This document shows, one piece after another, positions 45,234 through 56,672 of a stretch of DNA of 64,000 nucleotides (the first letter of the stretch is position 1; each line of letters opens with the position of its first letter). The stretch lies in the NCBI GenBank assembly GCA_951394405.1, contig OX596343.1, forward strand, positions 558,001-622,000, given 5' to 3'. This DNA comes from Coprinellus micaceus. Its lineage: Eukaryota; Basidiomycota; Agaricomycetes; Agaricales; Psathyrellaceae. The position numbers and the translations under genes were made by a program. The notes beneath the pieces were generated by a model. That model was not told the DNA's origin. It searched no databases and saw nothing but the letters and a program-made list of their open reading frames with translations.

Positions 45234-46810
45234 ATGGCGCCCACCGACCCTGCGCAGATCATGGATGGCATTTTCCAACAAATAACCACCTCTGCTGATC
45301 CTGCTGCCATCGCGAACTACCTCAAGAGTTTGAATCCAAAGGACCTGAGAGAGCAAGCCCTTGCAAGCACCCTGTCAAGTGGTCAGGATCCTTTGTCGAT
45401 CTTGAATGCGCCATTGAATACGTTGGCAGTGCTGTACATCCTGTTAGTGGCGTCTTTTTCGCGATTTCGCATCCAGGGGCTTATTAGTACTCGACAGGGC
45501 GGCGAGGCTATACGTGAACAATGCTCCAACACCACCCTTTGAAATAGTAGACCATTTTTGCCGCAATTTCGACCCGGAACAGGCCCGATATGCGCCTGAT
45601 CGAGGTGTGTTTGAGCCTTGTGCGGCACGCAGCGAACTAACAGATTCGCGCAGTGACGATGCTTGCAAAGGGCATCCAGAAGCTGGCCCTGTCCCAGAAC
45701 AACGTACGTCGATACGTTTAACAGCGTGTGCCACTCACAAAGTGTCCCTTAGCCTCGTGCCGCCATCCAACCCCTGTTTTACCTCGTCTCAAGATACCCA
45801 TTCGACCCCTCTTATCTCACGACGATCCACCCAATATTCACCCTCGTATGTGTTCAACGCCCTTACCTGTCCCATCCAGCTCAAACCGGACGTAGACATG
45901 CATCCAAGCTACCCACCCCTCCGCCGCACTCCCCGTCCTCCAGAACCCCATCACCTCCATCGACACCTCGCTCTCAGACCTCAGCTACAACGACAACCTC
46001 ATCTACCACTACACTGGTGGCGTACTTCTGGCCATGCTGAAGCGGTGGTCCGAGGCGGAGGAGTTCTTTGAGATCTGCGCGACGGCCCCTGGCAGCGTGC
46101 CCGCTGCGATCCAGATGGAGGCTCTCAAGAAGATGCGGCTAGTCCAGCTGATCGCGAAGGGCAAAGCATCCCCGTTGCCCAAGTATACGAACCAGCACTT
46201 GCAGAGGCAGTTCAAGGGCACGCCGTACCACCAGTTCGTCACGAGCTACCCCAACAACGTCGAGCTCCTCAAGGAGATCCTCAATAAGGAGCGGAGTTTG
46301 TTCTCTTCGGAAAAGAACCTTGGTCTGCTCAAGCAGGCCCTCGACCGCGCCCCGCGATGGGCGCTCAAGAAGCTGACCGCGACATACCTCTCGCTCAATC
46401 TCGCGGATATTGGCAAGGCGGTCAAGATCGACTCTGAGGAGGAGGTCAGGAGGCTCCTTCTGGACATGGTGCGTTTCCTCACTCCCACTTTCCTATCATA
46501 CGCTCACCGAATGCGCCAGATCGAATCCGGAGACATCTCAGCCTCGATCGCGGCAGACGGCAGCGTGACGTTCTCGGATCCTACGCCTCAGTTCACGCGC
46601 GCCCAAGTGGACGCGGTGCTCCAGAACGTGCAAGACCAGAGCGCGCTACTCGAGTATCTGGAGAAGGATATGGCAAGGAGCAAGGAGTACCTGAGCAAAG
46701 CGGTCAAGGGCCGCGGAGACGACATGGGGATGGGCTTCCAAGGTCCCGACGAAGACATCTTTGCGCACATGGGTTCTGGCCCGGGTGGAGCGATGTGGGC
46801 TGATGATTGA
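45234..46810 (+). CDS. CSN3: COP9 signalosome subunit 3
   Basis: PCI-domain subunit of the COP9 signalosome, which removes Nedd8 from cullins in SCF-type ubiquitin ligases. Exons: 45234-45442, 45498-45604, 45654-45703, 45753-45845, 45896-46468, 46520-46810; 440 residues. Evidence: N-terminal NYLKSLNPKDLREQAL, ATHPSAALPVLQNPIT with SLSDLSYNDNLIYHYTGG, KRWSEAEEFFEICATAPG, a PCI winged-helix region with LPKYTNQHLQRQ and DIGKAVKIDSEEEVRRLLLD, and the tail LLEYLEKDMARSKEYLSKA. The acceptor of exon 5 is set at 45896 because upstream choices leave an in-frame stop. It lies between helicase copies 2 and 3 and is unrelated to them, so the array either was split by rearrangement or expanded around it. 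Confidence 0.9.
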
Positions 46811-47122
46811 GGTCGACGTTGAGTGCTTTGATCCTGAGTCTGTATAACATACGTGTTTCTCTCAATGTACATTCGCAGTGTTCCTCTTATTCTGTGACGT
46901 TCCTCATACCTATTTCGGATTGCTTACCACGCCGATCGACGCAACGGCACCGCCGTTAGACGTCTGGATACAAATCAGACAGTGCCTTGCAGCCCCGTCA
47001 TGATCATCCTCCTCTCGACGTTGCATTCTGACCCTTGACAGTTCCCGTTCTTCGATATTGCATTCAGGGACGGATTGATCGCCGGTGCAGCATAGTGGAC
47101 CACCTGTCACCGATACACCAAA
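46811..47122. other. Spacer between CSN3 and helicase 3
   Basis: No gene. Unlike the promoters of helicases 1 and 2, the shared GCGTTGCGATG block is not seen here. Confidence 0.5.
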
Positions 47123-47129
47123 TATAAAG
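47123..47129 (+). promoter_or_regulatory. TATA box of helicase 3
   Basis: TATAAAG 94 bp before the ATG at 47223. Confidence 0.6.
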
Positions 47130-47222
47130 GTCCGTGCACTCGTCCTCGTTGTGCCTTCTTGACGCTGACCACCTTCCTCCTTGTGCTCATTTCCCACCAC
47201 GCCTAACCAGAAACCCCCAGAT

Positions 47223-50200
47223 ATGCCTTGGCCCAAGGTTTGCCCCGACATCCTCGCCTCCGGAACCTGCCCTTACGGCTCGCGATGCGCGTACAACCAT
47301 ACTATACTGTCTTGCGAGCCTTGTGGATTCAAAGGGCGTTCTCAACACGAATATCGGCAGCACGCATCCTCTAGGCAACATCGCTCGCGTGTAACGCACT
47401 CCGGGAGGGACCGAGCTTTGACGTCGTATTGTCCACTTTGCCAAGAGAACGTCCCGGAACATACATGGGACAGGCACCTAAGCTGGCCGAGACACAGGCA
47501 GAAGGAGGCTGCGGCCAGGCATCGCTCGATCCTCGACGAAGCAGAGAAAAAAAAGAAATGTGTCAGTATTGAAGGCATTACCGACTTGGGCTTTCTCGAT
47601 CCGATGGACGAGGTGGAGCGCTGGGATGGACATACGCAAACGCTAGTCGCGAAATCAGTGGGAGCCGCAGGGACGGTGAAGCTGCTGAGAGTGGAAATGG
47701 CGTCAAGAGCGAGCAGTAGACCTTTCAATTCTGGGTAAGTCTGATTGAGTTGTTGTCTGTGGACAGCAGGTGACTGACGCGCTGTACCCAGATTCGCCAT
47801 CACATCAGCGACACTAGGCCCGATAACACCAAGCAGGCCCGCATTGGTCGCATTCAAGTTTAATGAACGCTCAATTGGCCGTTACGAGGACCGTATTGAA
47901 TTCACGTTCGAAGAAGTCCGGCACACCACCCCGGAGCAATTCATCATCACTCGACCCCTTCAAGTTATTGTCGGTGGTCGAGCTGATCACGAAGCCCTCA
48001 AGCCCAGGGCTCCTTACGCCAACAACTCGCAGCGGCGCTACGAAGATGAAAACTCCGTTCGCAGCGAAAGCGATGCCGGAGTCATCCCCGAAAACATCCA
48101 AGTCGTCCCTGGAATACCCCCGCCCTCCGTCGAAGCGGTGAAATATACAATGCCCTTGCCCCGCGCAGAGATCCCTCTGAAACTGTTGGAAATACTGGCT
48201 AGATTTAACATTGGGATGTCTCTGAGGCACCAGATCCAAGCAAGTCGAGCGTTCCTACCGGGAGTTCTAACTACTGTGACATATGTCAGGCATTTCAAGT
48301 ATCTCTTGTGGGTGGAAGAGCATCGGGCAGAGTGAGTGCTCACACCGCCGTTTTTGATCACTCCAACATTTCTTGAATCTTACGCCAATGTATCCCATTC
48401 AGGGCGGACCTGGCGAGGTACGATATGAGCGATGTCACCCTGAGCAAATTCAATAACTACTACTAGTGAGTACTCCCCTGGTCAACTAGCTTCACTCTTT
48501 TCTGACAATCTTCGCGAGTCTCGGAATCCCAGGACTGGCTGAGAAGCGCCCCAGTGTCCTTGTAGGGGACCGAATCTTATTTCAGCGCCACGGCGGAGGT
48601 TCGGCGAGTCAATGGTACGAAGGCCATGTCCATGTTGTCCGTCAGAACGAGGTTGGGCTATGTTTTCATAGCTCGTTTGCTACTGGCGGTTGGTCTCCGT
48701 CACAGCGGTACAACGTTCGGTTCAAGCTCAGTCGCATTGTGCTCAGGCGCCAGCATCAGGCCCTGGACTCGGCATTATTCGATTCGGCGCTGGACAACGA
48801 TAGGCTGTTCTTCCCGACTTTGGACCATGTCGCCGAAGCGGGAAGTAAGAGGGCGGTTCCTAGGACGGCGTTTTACAACGCGTTGATTGGGAGCAATCCA
48901 CGCCAGACAGAGGCCGTGCACGAGATCGTGGCCCTCACTCCTGGGTCTGTGCCATTCATCGTATGGGGACCGTAAGTATCTCACCGATCACAGCCTCCCG
49001 AAGTTCACTCACTGTGGCTATTCCTTCATAGACCGGGCACCGGCAAGACCGTCACAATCGTCGAGGCCATCCTCCAGGTACTCCGGGCCGACCCCAACGC
49101 TCGAATTCTCGCGTGTGCACCAAGCAACTCCGCCGCGGACCTCATCGCCGAACGCCTCGCCCCCATTCTCTCGCCCAGAGAATTGTTTAGGATGTACGCC
49201 CCATCCCGATCCAAGGAAAGCGTCTCGTACCTCCTCAACTCCTATGCCTTCCAGGCGCCTGAGGCTCAGACCAAGTTCACCCATTGCTTCGGCGTTCCTG
49301 AGCTCCAGCAATTGCAAGGCTACAGAGTGGTGGTATCGACGTTTGTTTCTTCGAGTATGCTGAGTGGCGTGGGTATGCCGAGGGGTCATTTTCATTGGGT
49401 GTTCGTGGACGAGGCGGGACATGCGACGGAGCCGGAGGCGTGTGTCCCACTCAAGACCCTCGCAGACGAGAAGACGAATGTGGTACTGAGCGGAGACCCG
49501 AAGCAGCTTGGACCAATAGTGAGGAGCGCCGTTGCGAGGACTTTGGGCTTGGAGAAGAGTTTTCTGGAGAGACTGATGGAAAGGGACGTGTATGTCGCAC
49601 AGCCAGGACGTGGTCGGAGGTGCATTGTGAAGTTGACACAAAACTTTCGCTCGCACCCTACCATCCTCCGGTTTCCCAACGACACTTTCTACGCAGGAGA
49701 TCTGGTTGCTTTTGGCCCGACCTCGGTCACGCATGCGTACCTCAATTCGCCATTCCTACCTCGGGTAGCGGCGGGCAAGTTTCCAGTTGTCTTCCATGCA
49801 GTAGTGGGGAAGGATGAAAGAGAGGCGTCAAGCCCTTCGTTCTTTAACGTCGATGAGGTTCTCCAGGTGAAGAGGTATGTCCAAAAGCTCAAAGATGGGC
49901 GTGGACAATTCAGAACCAGTAAGTACCAATCACCGCCTCTAGTCGCACATTGAATTACTCACGTGCAAACAGTCGATGCAGACATCGGAGTGATAGCTCC
50001 CTACCACGCCCAATGTCTGAAGCTGAGAGCTGGACTGAGGAATCTGGCCGATGCGGTCAAGGTTGGGTCTGTTGAAGAGTTCCAGGGCCAGGTTAGTGCC
50101 TTGTTGTATGTCCATGAAACACCCGTTAAATTGTAAAATGCATTTCCCCATAGGAACGGAAAGTAATCATAATATCGACGGTTCGAAGTAGCAAAGAATT

Positions 50201-50621
50201 TGTTACCTTTGACCTTCGACACACGCTCGGATTTGTCGCCAACCCAAGGCGCTTCAATGGTGGGTGAGCTCTATTCACGCCCGGTTCTCTCACCTTATTC
50301 GCATTGTGTCAACCTCTAGTGGCCGTAACTCGTGCAAAGGCGCTCCTCATCATTGTGGGAAACCCACACGTCCTCGGCCTCGACCCTCTCTGGAGGGGAT
50401 TCCTCCAGTACATCTATCTCAACGGGGGCTGGACTGGGTCTTCGGGAATCCCATGGGACCTGAAAGAAGAAGACGGCTCGGTGGAATACGGCGCGCGTGT
50501 GAGGAGAGAAGCAGAGATGGACATGAGCGACTTGGCGAGGAGAGTGCAGGTGTCTATGGATGAGGATGAGGATGAGGAGGGAGATGTCAACGTGGATCGA
50601 CCTTGGAAGGATGACGAGTAG
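47223..50621 (+). CDS. Zinc-finger SDE3/MOV10-like RNA helicase, copy 3
   Basis: Third and most divergent paralogue: exons 47223-47734, 47792-48331, 48403-48465, 48519-48971, 49032-49918, 49973-50091, 50154-50259, 50320-50621; 993 residues, with every intron at the same place and phase as copies 1 and 2. N-terminus has the CCCH finger ([20 protein letters not shown]) but only two C2H2 fingers (CEPCGF, CPLCQE), one fewer than the others. Helicase motifs are complete ([23 protein letters not shown] with His for Gln, [40 protein letters not shown]). The stretch between motifs III and IV is shorter. The tail is very acidic (DEDEDEEGD). An older duplicate, lacking the promoter and 3'-flank similarity that links copies 1 and 2. 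Confidence 0.91.
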
Positions 50622-50889
50622 GATTCGACTAGATTGACAGAATGAGATGAGATGAAATCCCAGAAACCTACCAAAACTCTGTAATTTGGTGACATTAGGA
50701 CAAGTTCAAAGTGTCGCCTTCCTTGGAGCGCTTGTGAGATGGAACCGGAGACGTGTCTCGTTCGTCCACCATGATCCACCACGGGCGCCAAACTATAACT
50801 TGAACCACAACAGTCACCGCGTCACCACGCACCGCACGGGTTCGCAAGAAAGGCATCTGACGCGTTCGAGTTTCTCCAAGATCCCCGAG

Positions 50890-51319
50890 AACGCGTATTC
50901 GATCGTTGATAAAACTCCTTCTGCGCATCTAGCGTCGACTTACACGTCCATTTCATTGTGGCACGTTCCGGTAAGATTTGACGACCCCTCCGGCACATCA
51001 GCGTTCGCAGCACATCCGGTTCTGAGGCTATACCTCAGGAAAGGTATTTGTGAGGTTCGAGGCTGCAAATGTCCTCGACCTGAAGACCGCTCCCTCCACA
51101 CCGACTGCCCAACGAAGTCACTTTAGGCCTTCGTGTTCTCATAATCATCGAACCGCTCAAGCCTGAAGACGCAGAGATTGCGAACTAGTGCAAAAGTACG
51201 ACCTCAAGACACGGACTACGGTTGGACCGTGGTTTTACAAAAATTATGGCCGGCTTGTCTCACCTAGCTCGGTGAAGAAGCTGGAGGAAACATATCTCAA
51301 CGATAAACGCACCAACTGA
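50890..51319 (+). pseudogene. Decayed copy of the P1/P2 family (C-terminal module)
   Basis: The region keeps the P1/P2 intron: a GTAAGA donor near 50971, CCTCAG acceptor near 51037, then GKVFVRFEA, matching GKALVRFE. A one-base frameshift near 51123 is needed to continue into LRVLIIIEPLKPEDAEIAN. There a TAG stop and loss of about nine codons (the SQIFxEGQLVQ part) interrupt the frame before YDLKTRTTVGPWF and VKKLEETYLN, which end at a stop at 51319. Upstream exons are not recognisable. A third, dead member of the family about 30 kb from the other two. Confidence 0.75.
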
Positions 51320-51428
51320 CGCGCCGTCTCCAACCGGTTGGAGAAGCAAACTCCACTGGGATGCTTATTCCGCGAGAATCTGTATTGCTTTACACGTATA
51401 ATTAGGAATTGCCTCAGTTCGCGAAAAC

Positions 51429-52300
51429 TCAGGTCCCCAATCTCTGCCCGCTTCCCCAGCTATGCCCTTCATCTCTCGCCTGGGCAACCCTCCTTGGTGG
51501 CACCACTTCGATCCCACTCGCTCTCAATCCCTCGGCGGCGCCTCCTCCCCCTCCTCTCCTCACCCCACTTCCCCCACCCGTCCCTCTTCCTCTTTCACCC
51601 TCGCCAAACCAATCGCGCATCCACTTCGGAGCCTCGCTCCACCTTCCCTGGGCCGCCACGCCTGCACCTCCGAGCTCTCCGCCCCAGACAGCCCACCACC
51701 ACAGGTGCCCCACGATTATGCCCGCGATGGCCTGAGCTGCGGCGTATGGTCCCCCGGAAAGAAGGTCCATGCCGACCATGACGTACGGGAAGTAGGTGAC
51801 GGGGATAGTGAGAAGGCCCATGATGCTCGTCTGCGCGCCTGGGGGGGCAAGCGCGGAGGAGACGTATGCGAGACAGGCTAGGAGGGGGTGGAGGAAGAGG
51901 ATAGACTTAAGGGGCCGGGTGGCGAGGATAATGGCGCCGGATGCGACGAAGAGCTGCCATGCAAGGTCCGATGAGTTGCCCGGGAATGATGTAGATTCGA
52001 GTTGGTTTGTCATTCGACTGTAGTAGATGGTTGGTTAGTGTCACATTGGGGTATTGGAGGGTGAGAGACGCACTAGAGCATCGATACTTCGAAGATAAAG
52101 TTGATGTTTGTGCTTCCAAAGAAGAAGCTGGTCGGTAGCCTCCAGAGCTGGAAGCCTTTCCACACCCAGGGCCCAAAGTACACCAGTTTCTCGGGGTTAA
52201 GCATCTTGAGCATAACGGGAACAGTGAGACCGACTAGCGATACGACGCTGAACCGCGTTACGGGCGGAATCTTCCTGATTTCTGCTATAAGCGCTTCCAT
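51429..52300 (-). CDS. Derlin/Der1-like ER membrane protein
   Basis: Rhomboid-like pseudoprotease of the endoplasmic reticulum that helps move misfolded proteins to the cytosol for degradation (ERAD). Exons 52300-52074 and 52017-51429 give 271 residues. Family marks: IPPVTR near residue 10, a hydrophobic segment, FGPWVWKGFQLWRLPTSFFF, then MLYRxxxxLEST at the exon junction (the Tyr codon is split by the intron), and several hydrophobic segments (AWQLFVASGAIILA, LLACLAYVSSAL, YFPYVMVGMDLL, AIAGIIVGHLWWW). The C-terminal tail is cytosolic-looking, Gly/Arg-rich and about 70 residues. No serine protease dyad expected or seen. Start is the first ATG; 75 residues precede the intron. Confidence 0.88.
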
Positions 52301-53123
52301 TGTAAGCGACCGTTGGTGACTGGTTTCTGGGGATTGAGCGTTGGATTCGTGGAACCACCAGGGGAACGTATAACGAGTTTGTGTCGGTTCGGATAGAAAT
52401 CACAATTCGAACTAGTGGACTGGATCCTGGCGTCTTGGTCGAGGCTTGAAGGAGCACTCAGGACATAGTTGGGGTTAGAGAACGAATGAACTGACGTGGA
52501 TCAGCGTGGTCTGTTACATCCGTGGGAGCAATATCCCACAATGAGATAGGGGCTTTCCCCGAAGTCAGACGGGAACCTGAAGTATTGGGGGCGCCTGAAA
52601 GGGGAGGGAGAGGGAAGGTGAGGGGCAGTGTAACAACAGAAGGGGCCAGTGTCGTCTGCCCTCGAGGCTCTCCATCCTCCCTGAGTCCTTCCAGGGGAGA
52701 GAGTAGTGATGAAGGGATATAATTCAAGGTGAGGTACGTTCAACAGAGAGAGGGTTCGCGTAAATGCAGCATATCATACTATGTAAATAGCGTCCATTGG
52801 AGTGACTGTGTCCCAACGGACTCGCTGACCCAGTTCTGCCATGGTGCCATGAATCTGACCCCCATGTTAGCAACTCCGGCATTCATCTTCGAGATACCCC
52901 CCCTCTAGCTCCTCCATCGAGCTGAGTGTGTAAGAGCCAATAGCAGAGATCCAGACATTTTTGGGGGGAGTTGGCCTACTAGTAGGGCTTCACGGGGACT
53001 CGGAGCCCGTTGTGGTGCAGGTACTGAAGACCTGATGGCATCAAGGCTTTGGCGCCCGCTGCCATTGATGACGTGCCGACTGCCACATCCGAAGGTTCTT
53101 TACAACCACCACCTCGAAACGCC
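52301..53123. other. Intergenic interval
   Basis: Promoters of Derlin and the next hypothetical gene (divergent). Only unsupported short frames. Confidence 0.5.
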
Positions 53124-53856
53124 ATGACCTCCCTATGCACGCTAGACCTTCGGGAGCAGCATAAAAAGCATTTTGTTGCCTATTACAAGCACCTCCCGGA
53201 CGAGTTCTTCCCATTGGACGTGATGAACGGCCCCGATGTGAGCAGTTTCTGCACTTGCGAAATTAGAATGAAGCTGGATGTGAAATGTCCACCAGGACGT
53301 ACCGAAGGATCAATGGACTAGGGCAGCATGGAGTAAATTCCTCTGCAAGACTTTCCCCCGCTCCCACATCCCTACCAAGCTCCACCTGAAATCTGGAATC
53401 AGCTTCCAACCCCCTCGATTCCTCTTCGGCTGGGCTTTGGAGCTTTCTACACTACAAATCATCGGTGAACGATGCGGCTTCGCCAAGTACCTTCGACCAT
53501 TAGACTTCCAAGACCTATGCGAAAGCCTGACCTCCATCCTCCGGAATCGCTTCCCCCAAACCATGGATCAACTAGGCTGCGTTTTCATCGGCAGGGTCGC
53601 GGTCCATGACAAAAAACCGTTTTATTGCATCGCCCTCGCAGACTCTTGGATTACCGGAAACCGTAAACCTACCGCAAACCAGACTAAAGATTTGCGTGAG
53701 TTCTTCGGTATCGGCGATGGGGACACGGCTACGTTAGCGAACGGCGAGCCAATGTGGTGGATGGAACTCATTTCTCAGCAATGGCATTACCGGCATAAGT
53801 GGGAGGACTTGAGGGATTATAGACCTTGGGACTTGAGGCGGACGCAACCGAACTGA
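53124..53856 (+). CDS. Hypothetical protein, two exons
   Basis: Exons 53124-53237 and 53296-53856 give 224 residues. A GTGAGC donor and CCACCAG acceptor remove 58 nt; without splicing the first frame stops at 53321 and is out of frame with the second. I do not recognise it. It starts MTSLCTLDLREQHKKHFVAY and has an ordered, Trp/Phe-rich body (SGISFQPPRFLFGWALEL, GCVFIGRVAVHDKKPFYCI, WWMELISQQWHYRHKWEDL). No signal peptide, membrane segment or known motif. The ATG at 53124 is the only in-frame one ahead of the conserved-looking sequence. Confidence 0.6.
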
Positions 53857-54116
53857 AGGATTTACATACATTTACCATCTGACGATAGCGGCTATGAACG
53901 GAAATGAGGTCAAGCTTCGCTCTCTCAGTGCTCGACAGTGAAACGCGTCGGCATATTGTGGTATCCAGCGCACGGGTACGGGTGCGGGCGGGGTCGCGTC
54001 TTATATATGTACCACCGGGGGAAGTCTATGCAAGGTCTATTGGAGGCTATGGGAGGTGTGCGGGTAACAATACAAGTGAGTAGGATAAAGTAATAGTGAG
54101 GTAATAGATTAGCTAG
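53857..54116. other. Convergent 3' flanks
   Basis: Short spacer between the hypothetical gene and the DEAD-box gene; nothing else seen. Confidence 0.5.
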
Positions 54117-56672
54117 TTAAAGGTCGAACAACTCATCAGCATCGCTCCGTCCCTTCCTCGACGGGAATGGCTTCCTCTCTCCAGAAAACTCCCTCCTCTC
54201 CTTGCGCTCACCAAACTCCCTCCTCGGGAATCTGGGCTTCCTCAGACCATCCTCATCAAACTCGACTGCGTTGAACGGCTTCCGCTCGCCATCTCCACCA
54301 AACTCCCTCCTCTGGAACGGCCTCCTCTCCCCATCAAATTCCCTCTTCTGGAATGGTGCCCTTTCCCCGCCAAACTCCCTCTTCTGGAATGGCGCCCTCT
54401 CCCCATCGAACTCCCTCTTCTGGAATGGCCTCCTCTCTCCATCAAACTCCCTCCTTTGGAACGGCTTCCTCTCCCCATCGTCCCTCCACTCCCTCTTCTG
54501 CCCAAACACACCTGCCGTCCTCTCACTACTCCTCCTCGCGGCCTGCCTATCACCTCCAAAGCCGCCCTCACGTCTCTCGTTAAACCTCGACGCTCCGCGC
54601 CCGAACGAGCCGGACCCACGCCTATCACCACCTCCTCTCCCACCGCCAATCTTCTGCAAAAACGAAGCAGAGATATACGGCGGCCTCTCCAAACCCATGC
54701 CCTCCACAGCCCACTTCTTCAGGCCCTCCACAATTCCATCGATGCTGATTCCCATCGGCCCTGCAAGACTCGCGTAGAACCCGGCTTGCGACGCGACACT
54801 TTCCGATACCATCTCAGTGTCGATGCGCGGGAGGTACTGTTCAATCGTCCTATCGAGCTCGGCGTATGCAACCTGGAACTTGCCATCCTCCTGGACCTGC
54901 TGAGCGAGCTCGGACGCGAAGTCGGTGGTGGAGATAGGCTTGAGCGGGAGGTGGGTGAAGTTGCGGCGAACAAACTCGCGTTCCCAGTCGAGCAGAACCA
55001 GGTCACCGCGGCCGACCTTCGACGAACCACGGCCGGTACGGCCAACACGGTGCACGTACTGTTCCGCTGACTTGGGGAGACCGAGCTGGATAACGCGCGT
55101 AACGCCTGGGTAATCGACACCACGAGCAGAGACATCCGAGGTGACGAGGATCGACGCCCGATTCGACCGACGGAACATCTCCGCCGCCTTCGTGCGGGCG
55201 GTCATCGTGCGCTTGGAATGCAACTCGAAAACGTCGATGCGCTGCTGGGGGAACACACCGGCGGAACGGGAGAGGTCGTTGAGGATCTGGGCGAAGAGCA
55301 TGGTTTGCTTCGTCGTCGAGAGGAACAGCACAACCTTGGACTTGGAACCATGTTCAATTTGGTCCTGGACGAGCAGCCTTGCGATGTGCGGCAACTGCTG
55401 GTTCGGAGAGCCGACGGAGGTGTGGTACTGAGGGATGTGGTCGTGCACTTCGGACGTGTCGGACGCAACGCAGTTAATGAAAGTGTGGTTGGGGTGAAGC
55501 GTGGAGCGGGCGATGGACTGGATCGACGTGGAGACAGTGGCGCTGAACAAGAAGGTTTGGCGACCTTGGTTCGATGCGGGAAGGTACGTGATGATATCCT
55601 CGATGTCGTCCCGGAAACCCATATCGAGGAGGGTGTCTGCTTCGTCGAGGATAAGCTGTTCAACCATTAGTTCAGCGTTCTACAGATAGAAAGCTCGAAT
55701 ACTCACCATTTTGCATCCCTTCAACGCTCGGCTGACACCGCTCCTGTCGTCCTGAATCAAGTCCCTAAGTCTTCCGGGCGTCGAAACGACGACATCCTTC
55801 CTGTTAGGCCTGAAATCGCGAATCTGTCTCTGCTTGTCCACGCCCCCAACAAACAGGTGCGTGGTGAATCCAGGGAGGTGCGAAGTCAATTTCTGGGACT
55901 CGATGGCGATCTGTGACGCAAGTTCACGGGTGGGCGACAAGATAAGAGTACCGACGGTGTCTGTGGCGAACTGGGTTTCGGGGGAGAGTTGACGGTGGCG
56001 AGGTGCGCGGCCGAGGTCGGAAGAAGACAGTGATGACGGGGTAGAAGAGATGGTTTCCAGTTGCCGGATACGAGCTTCGATAGCGGGGACGAGGAATCCG
56101 ATGGTTTTTCCGGTTCCCGTGCGGGCTTTTACGAGGAGGTCGAGAGAAGATGTTGATGACGAGGACTCGGAGGAGTCGGACGATTCTACACAAAAAGTAC
56201 TGCTGTGAGCAGGACGGTCGTAAGATTCGGAGTGAAAGATCTGTACCGGAAATTCTAGGCGCAACGAGCCCGGGCAGCATGGGAAGAATCCTACTCTGTA
56301 CCGCAGACATGGTGATGTACTTGAACGGTCCCTTGGTGAGCGCCTGAAGCGTGGAGGGGTGCACCTTTCCAGAGAGGGAGGCGAAAGGAATGGCGTCGGC
56401 GTCGGCTGCTTCTGCCTCGGTCGTTGAGCTCGCCTCTGAAGAGTCGGAGTCAGAAGCGGAGGTCGCGGTCGCACTTGACGAATGACGGAGGTGCGTGAAT
56501 GAGAGCGGGGCTATGGGAGAGCAGCAGTTAGCGGGCGACCCAGGAGAAGAAGGATAGGATACTCACTCAATGCACCCCTTCGCTCAAACATTCTGCTCGC
56601 ACCACGCGTCTGCGTCTGCGTCCTGCGCCAGACCGACAAGGCCCTCGAGGCCCACATTGACGTTGGGGCCAT
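54117..56672 (-). CDS. Mitochondrial DEAD-box RNA helicase, MSS116-like
   Basis: ATP-dependent RNA helicase likely acting in mitochondrial RNA splicing or ribosome assembly. Exons: 56672-56567, 56510-56247, 56185-55707, 55655-54117; 795 residues. The N-terminus (MAPTSMWASRALSVWRRTQT...) is Arg-rich without acidic residues, as in mitochondrial presequences. Core motifs: a Q-motif region (FKYITMSAVQSRILP), ARTGTGKT, PTRELASQ, STPGRLRD, LILDEADTLLDMGF, FSATV, SARGVDYPGVTRVIQLGLP and HRVGRTGRG. Exon 4 is set at 55655 so that CKM joins LILDEAD. The C-terminus (54170-54560) is a tandem repeat of about 11-13 residues of the type REFDGERxPFQ(K/R), an RNA-binding-like basic/aromatic tail. MSS116 assignment is by resemblance; other DEAD subfamilies are possible. 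Confidence 0.88.
54290..54500 (-). repeat. Tandem coding repeat in the DEAD-box tail
   Basis: Roughly 30-39-bp units encoding variants of PFQKREFDGER, about six in a row with small changes. The unit number is likely to vary between strains. Confidence 0.75.

Noticed and set aside
51338..51881. Long Pro/Ser-rich plus-strand frames
   Set aside because: They are the reverse strand of the Derlin C-terminal exon, whose Gly/Arg-rich tail gives open antisense frames.
54202..54777. 191-codon plus-strand frame of Leu/Ser/Pro repeats
   Set aside because: Antisense of the DEAD-box repeat tail; repeat periodicity keeps both strands open.
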